In this document: positions 6,842 through 9,170 of the stretch, in pieces
How positions within the stretch are numbered: the stretch's first letter is position 1
Layout: the number at the start of each line of letters is the position of its first letter
The notes under the pieces: model-generated
The model's database searches: none
The model's input: only the letters and a program-made list of their open reading frames with translations
What the model was told of the DNA's origin: nothing
Origin: Oscillospiraceae bacterium
GTDB lineage: Bacteria; Bacillota_A; Clostridia; Oscillospirales; Ruminococcaceae
DNA length: 9,170 nucleotides
Direction: 5' to 3'
NCBI GenBank assembly: GCA_017848205.1
Contig: JAGDDO010000157.1
Location: 1 to 9,170, forward strand
Translations under genes and position numbers: made by a program

Positions 6842-8520
6842 TGAAGGGATTGCTTAAATTTATTACCTGCGGAAGTGTGGACGACGGAAAATCCACACTT
6901 ATAGGTCATATTTTATATGATGCGAAGCTCCTTTATACTGATCAGGAAAAGTCTCTGCAGCTTGACAGCAAGGTCGGCAGCAGAAACGGTGAGATAGACT
7001 ATTCTCTGCTTCTTGACGGTCTCATGGCAGAACGTGAACAGGGTATTACTATCGACGTTGCTTACCGTTATTTTACTACAGATAACCGAAGCTTCATTGT
7101 CGCTGATACTCCCGGACATGAGGAATATACAAGAAACATGGCAGTGGGGGCTTCCTTTGCTGATCTTTCAGTTATACTTATCGATGCTTCACAGGGTGTT
7201 CTTGTTCAGACACGCCGCCATACAAGGATATGCAGCCTTATGGGCATACGCTATTTCGTATTTGCCGTAAATAAAATGGACCTTGTTGGTTACAGTGAAG
7301 AACGTTTTAACGAAATAAAAGACCAGATAATTGAGCTTAGCAGGAAACTTGGCCTTCAGAACATTAAAATAATCCCTCTTTCTGCTACTGAAGGTGACAA
7401 TGTAACTGTAAAGTCAGACAATATTCCGTGGTATGAAGGCGGTTCACTGCTTGAATATCTTGAAACCGTTGATATTGTTTCAGATAACACCGAGGAAGGT
7501 TTCTATCTTCCGGTGCAGAGGGTAAGCCGTCCGGATCATACTTTCCGCGGATTTCAGGGTCAGATCGAATCAGGCAGAGTATCAGTCGGTGATGAGATAA
7601 CAGCTCTTCCAAGCGGTGAAACTGCATCTGTAAAAGGCATACTGGCTGCAGGAAAAGAAACTGATACTGCGTTTGCCGGTCAGCCTGTCACCATCTCGCT
7701 TGACCGTGAAGTGGATGTATCAAGAGGCTGCGTGCTGCTTAAAAATACAGATATTCCTGTATGCCGTCAGTTTACTGCATCAGTTCTGTGGATGGATGAG
7801 GGTGTACTGAAAGCCGGAAATGATTACTTTATCAAAGCCGGAACAAAGCTGCTTCCTGGTGTTGTAACCGGCATAAACTATGCAGTTGACGTAAATACCG
7901 GTGAGCATATTGCTGCAGATACCATAACAAAGAACGGTATTGCAAACTGTGAAATAGTTCTCAGTGACATCACAGCAGCCGATCTTTTTGACAGACACAA
8001 AACATTAGGTGAGATCATACTTATAGACCGTGTGACCAATGCTACATCTGCCTGCGGGGTTATCACTAAAGTGGTAAGATTCGAAGGAAACTCCGGCAGA
8101 GCTTCGTTTGTAAACGGAGAAGTCAAAGCCAGAGGAGATATTTTTGAAGAATTCCTTTACGATCCTGAAAGCTTAAGCGTTTTCAAATATCAGCCTGTAA
8201 GCAGTACCTATTCCGTTGGTGACAGTATTCCTGTAAAAGGAAAGAGTTATGACTATCCTGATGACTTCGATATTCTTGTTATGCGTGACAGTGCAGCAGT
8301 TTCAGTACGCGGCAGAACTGTTACATCTATAAGAAAGTTAAGTGAGTACAGCTATTCCGGATCACCTCTGGTCAACGGCAGAGGATTCGGACTTAAGATC
8401 AGTTCTGAAGATGAACTTAAACAGTTTATAAGCGAATACAGCAGCAGTGAGGAGAAAAGCAAAAGTTTCTATGATAAATGGCTTGATTTTGGAACTTACA
8501 GAACTGTATCAGTAAAATAA
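6841..8520 (+). CDS. cysN: Sulfate adenylyltransferase subunit 1 (GTPase) with C-terminal extension lacking APS kinase motifs
   Basis: This is an EF-Tu-like GTPase that powers CysD. The G motifs are intact: G11SVDDGKS18 (P-loop), the EREQGITIDVAYRYF segment at 64-78 (switch I region), D89TPGH93, N144KMD147 and S181ATEGDN. Beta-barrel domains follow to about residue 408, where LIDRVTNATSACGVI matches the C-terminal barrel strand of E. coli CysN. E. coli CysN (475 residues) ends some 50-60 residues after that point, but here about 150 residues follow, giving 559. The extra part (about 430-559, with SLSVFKYQP, VRGRTVTSIRKLSEYSY and PLVNGRGFGLKI) has no Walker A motif and is not a CysC-type APS kinase domain; I do not recognise its function. 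GGGAGGG at 6825-6831 provides the ribosome site. This is the last gene before the terminator. Confidence 0.96.
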   Translation: MKGLLKFITCGSVDDGKSTLIGHILYDAKLLYTDQEKSLQLDSKVGSRNGEIDYSLLLDGLMAEREQGITIDVAYRYFTTDNRSFIVADTPGHEEYTRNMAVGASFADLSVILIDASQGVLVQTRRHTRICSLMGIRYFVFAVNKMDLVGYSEERFNEIKDQIIELSRKLGLQNIKIIPLSATEGDNVTVKSDNIPWYEGGSLLEYLETVDIVSDNTEEGFYLPVQRVSRPDHTFRGFQGQIESGRVSVGDEITALPSGETASVKGILAAGKETDTAFAGQPVTISLDREVDVSRGCVLLKNTDIPVCRQFTASVLWMDEGVLKAGNDYFIKAGTKLLPGVVTGINYAVDVNTGEHIAADTITKNGIANCEIVLSDITAADLFDRHKTLGEIILIDRVTNATSACGVITKVVRFEGNSGRASFVNGEVKARGDIFEEFLYDPESLSVFKYQPVSSTYSVGDSIPVKGKSYDYPDDFDILVMRDSAAVSVRGRTVTSIRKLSEYSYSGSPLVNGRGFGLKISSEDELKQFISEYSSSEEKSKSFYDKWLDFGTYRTVSVK

Positions 8521-8526
8521 AAATTG

Positions 8527-8572
8527 CAGCTTCCGGTTAGCGCTCAGGCGCTGACCGGAAGCTGTTTTTTTT
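8527..8572. terminator. Strong intrinsic terminator after cysN, probably bidirectional
   Basis: A 17-bp stem (8527-8543 with 8548-8564) has a single T-G wobble and a TCAG loop, and is followed on the plus strand by eight T residues (8565-8572). Read on the minus strand, the same stem is followed by CAATTTTTATTTTA, also a plausible U-tract. It begins seven bases after the cysN stop and ends the sulfate operon. It would also end leftward transcription from the minus-strand promoter near 8740. Confidence 0.95.
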
Positions 8573-8623
8573 CGAGCAATTGAATTTTACAAATGTTATT
8601 ACATCAGAAGGACGTTTTTGCGG

Positions 8624-8677
8624 TCATCTGACTACTTCCCAGGCTTCTGATTTTTCCTTTAATTCATTCAGAGTCAA
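8624..8677 (-). CDS. Possible 17-residue small ORF on the leftward transcript
   Basis: A TTG codon at 8677-8675 opens a short frame, MTLNELKEKSEAWEVVR, ending at TGA (8626-8624). The reason to list it is the very strong Shine-Dalgarno sequence AGGAGGGA (complement of 8683-8690), about seven bases upstream of the TTG, on the transcript predicted from the minus-strand promoter at 8736-8764. The opening TLNELK faintly recalls the start of FeoA-type proteins, but the frame stops immediately, so this may be a leader peptide, a decayed gene start or a coding small RNA. A second tiny ATGA-overlapping frame of seven residues follows and is probably chance. Function is not recognised. Confidence 0.35.
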   Translation of the reverse strand: MTLNELKEKSEAWEVVR

Positions 8678-8714
8678 ATGAAGTCCCTCCTGTTAAGTAT
8701 TTACGGCCTTCTAT

Positions 8715-8733
8715 ATGAGTTAGCCTACGCTAA
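8715..8733 (-). promoter_or_regulatory. DtxR/IdeR-like metal-repressor operator over the minus-strand start point
   Basis: The minus strand reads TTAGCGTAGGCTAACTCAT here, agreeing at 14 of 19 positions (counted by eye) with the recalled DtxR/IdeR consensus TTAGGTTAGGCTAACCTAA. It contains the inverted repeat TTAGC-GTAG-GCTAA. It spans about -4 to +15 relative to the predicted start, where a bound repressor would block transcription. Iron (or manganese) control is inferred; the regulator is not in the window. Confidence 0.5.
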
Positions 8734-8735
8734 TT

Positions 8736-8764
8736 ATGATAACACAAAACTAACCGCATGTCAA
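8736..8764 (-). promoter_or_regulatory. Minus-strand sigma-A promoter
   Basis: On the minus strand there is a consensus -35 TTGACA (8764-8759), a 17-base spacer (8758-8742) and a -10 TATCAT (8741-8736) preceded by TGT, an extended -10. The start point is expected near 8729. The nearest target is the short leftward transcript ending at the cysN terminator; there is no room for a normal gene in that direction. Confidence 0.7.
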
Positions 8765-8870
8765 TATCGAATGTGAAAATTTTGTGAAAAATCAAGAATC
8801 AAAAGATTTCAGACGATATTGCAGTAATTAGCAATAGCTTATTCATTTGGTGATTTTGTTTGAAAAATCA
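8765..8870. other. AT-rich spacer between divergent promoters
   Basis: This stretch separates the back-to-back minus-strand and plus-strand promoters. It is AT-rich with short A/T runs and small repeats such as AATC-AAAA-GATT (8798-8809) and AGC-AATA-GCT near 8830-8839. I see no open frame with a ribosome site and no recognisable RNA. It may hold upstream promoter elements or regulator sites. Confidence 0.4.
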
Positions 8871-8899
8871 TTGACATTTATGTTTGTGAGTGATAAAAT
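8871..8899 (+). promoter_or_regulatory. Sigma-A promoter of the downstream small-protein gene
   Basis: A perfect -35 TTGACA (8871-8876), a 17-base spacer and -10 TAAAAT (8894-8899) preceded by TGA (extended -10) are present. Transcription should begin near 8905-8907, leaving a leader of about 150 bases before the ATG at 9058. The start point lies at the outer end of the long inverted repeat. Confidence 0.8.
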
Positions 8900-8902
8900 T
8901 AA

Positions 8903-8995
8903 TTAGTGGTTAACAAAGACTAATCAAAAACCTAACGATAAAACATCTCCGAATCATATCGATACAAAAACTGGTGAGTCTTTGATAACCACTAA
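8903..8995 (+). repeat. Long-range inverted repeat (19-bp stem, 55-nt loop) at the 5' end of the leader
   Basis: Arms at 8903-8921 (TTAGTGGTTAACAAAGACT) and 8977-8995 pair at 18 of 19 positions, with one A-A mismatch. The loop contains a smaller possible helix, CGATA (8936-8940) with TATCG (8957-8961). The left arm starts at about +1 of the predicted transcript, so the RNA would begin with this stem. It may be a cis-regulatory RNA or 5' stabiliser; alternatively the arms are duplicated protein-binding sites. No known riboswitch class is recognised. Confidence 0.7.
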
Positions 8996-9021
8996 GTAAA
9001 CAAAAATGATCATTTGTTTAC
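8996..9021 (+). repeat. 9-bp hairpin / operator-like palindrome in the leader
   Basis: GTAAACAAA (8996-9004) and TTTGTTTAC (9013-9021) are perfect inverted arms around an 8-base loop AATGATCA. It abuts the end of the long stem without a gap, so the two could stack. The following TTATTCTTTTT gives it a faint terminator look, but the stem is AU-rich. It could equally be a dimeric repressor site in DNA. Confidence 0.55.
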
Positions 9022-9041
9022 GTTATTCTTTTTAATATTAT

Positions 9042-9048
9042 AAAGGAG
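9042..9048 (+). promoter_or_regulatory. Ribosome binding site AAAGGAG for the last gene
   Basis: AAAGGAG lies nine bases before the ATG at 9058, fixing that start. It is outside both leader hairpins, so those structures do not directly sequester it as drawn. Confidence 0.85.
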
Positions 9049-9057
9049 TGTATTTTT

Positions 9058-9170
9058 ATGAACAAAATCTTTAAGAACGAGAAACTCATGTACATGCTTT
9101 GCGGTGCTGCTGCAATCATTGTAGGCAAGAAGATCGTTACTGCTGAAACCACAAGAAAAGCTGCGGTAAA
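9058..9170 (+). CDS. Small hydrophobic-N-terminus protein, DUF6110-like, 3'-truncated by window edge
   Basis: Only the first 37 residues are visible: a basic start MNKIFKNEKL, a hydrophobic stretch at about 11-28 (MYMLCGAAAIIVG, then KKIV), then TAETTRKAAV. The pattern FKNEK, GAAA, a GxK turn and a T-R-x-x-AV helix resembles DUF6110 proteins of Firmicutes. I recall these as short proteins encoded next to metal-transporting P-type ATPases, similar in layout to mycobacterial DUF1490/PacL proteins that act as ATPase partners. That role is an inference and the ATPase would lie beyond the window. Codons here are rich in AAC, ATC, AAG and GAG, unlike the AUA- and GAA-rich upstream operon, suggesting a highly expressed gene. 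The gene has its own strong promoter and structured leader. Confidence 0.6.
   Translation, partial: MNKIFKNEKLMYMLCGAAAIIVGKKIVTAETTRKAAV

Larger units (their letters stand above)
8516..8729 (-). ncRNA. Candidate ~200-nt leftward transcript (small RNA or leader-peptide mRNA) under a DtxR-like box
   Basis: The limits are inferred: the start is about seven bases downstream of the minus-strand -10, and the end is at the U-rich side of the shared terminator. The only reading frame with a ribosome site is the 17-residue frame. An 8-bp perfect inverted repeat (8603-8610 with 8644-8651, ATCAGAAG/CTTCTGAT) could fold the part overlapping the end of that frame. No known RNA family is recognised. The transcript would converge with the 3' end of the cysN mRNA. 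Confidence 0.35.

Noticed and set aside
8020..8520. CysNC-type APS kinase fusion
   Set aside because: No GxxxxGKS/T motif or other APS kinase signature occurs after the GTPase and barrel domains.
8601..8631. Second terminator-like hairpin around CATCAGAAGGACG/CGGTCATCTGA
   Set aside because: The arms pair imperfectly (8 of 11) and no T-tract follows; the 8-bp perfect repeat 8603-8610/8644-8651 is the better pairing.
8996..9033. Intrinsic terminator or attenuator in the leader of the last gene
   Set aside because: The stem is only nine AU-rich pairs and the following T-run is interrupted (TTATTCTTTTT), so efficient termination is doubtful; it is kept as a hairpin or operator.
1..9170. CRISPR array, tRNA, rRNA or insertion sequence
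   Set aside because: No regularly spaced repeats, cloverleaf, rRNA signature, transposase frame or terminal repeats with target duplication were seen.

Overview
The window carries most of one long rightward operon (left edge to about 8520) that joins the late steps of siroheme precursor synthesis to a complete sulfate-to-sulfide reduction route. It is followed by a 537-base regulatory intergenic region and the start of a second rightward gene. The moderately AT-rich composition, strong AGGAGG-type ribosome sites, CobA-HemD fusion and gene families suggest an anaerobic Firmicute of the Clostridia, perhaps Ruminococcus-like (inference from protein style, not proven).

Layout. 2-853: 3' part of a fused uroporphyrinogen-III methyltransferase/synthase (cobA-hemD). 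850-1815: hemB. 1812-3077: hemL. 3080-3943: compact siroheme/4Fe-4S sulfite reductase with two ferredoxin clusters. 3940-5634 and 5612-5926: flavoprotein and ferredoxin subunits resembling AprA and AprB. 5942-6841 and 6841-8520: cysD and cysN, the ATP sulfurylase. Neighbours overlap by 1-23 bases or are 2-15 bases apart, so the genes are very probably co-transcribed and translationally coupled. A strong, probably bidirectional terminator at 8527-8572 closes the operon. The operon promoter lies left of the window.

How the genes work together. HemL makes 5-aminolevulinate, HemB makes porphobilinogen, and CobA-HemD makes uroporphyrinogen III and methylates it to precorrin-2, the siroheme precursor. 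CysDN activates sulfate to adenosine 5'-phosphosulfate (APS). The AprAB-like pair would reduce APS directly to sulfite, and the siroheme protein would reduce sulfite to sulfide. The window has no APS kinase, PAPS reductase or CysIJ, so this looks like assimilation of sulfate with dissimilatory-style enzymes, with the cofactor supply built into the operon.

Intergenic region 8521-9057. Besides the terminator it holds a leftward promoter (-35 TTGACA, 17-base spacer, extended -10) with a DtxR/IdeR-like operator over its start point. The predicted transcript is about 200 bases and could encode a 17-residue peptide; it would end at the shared terminator. A second, rightward promoter (8871-8899) drives a leader with a 19-bp long-range stem and an adjoining 9-bp hairpin. 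This leader precedes a small protein that resembles DUF6110, a family I recall beside metal-transport ATPases. These intergenic elements are the least explained part of the window.
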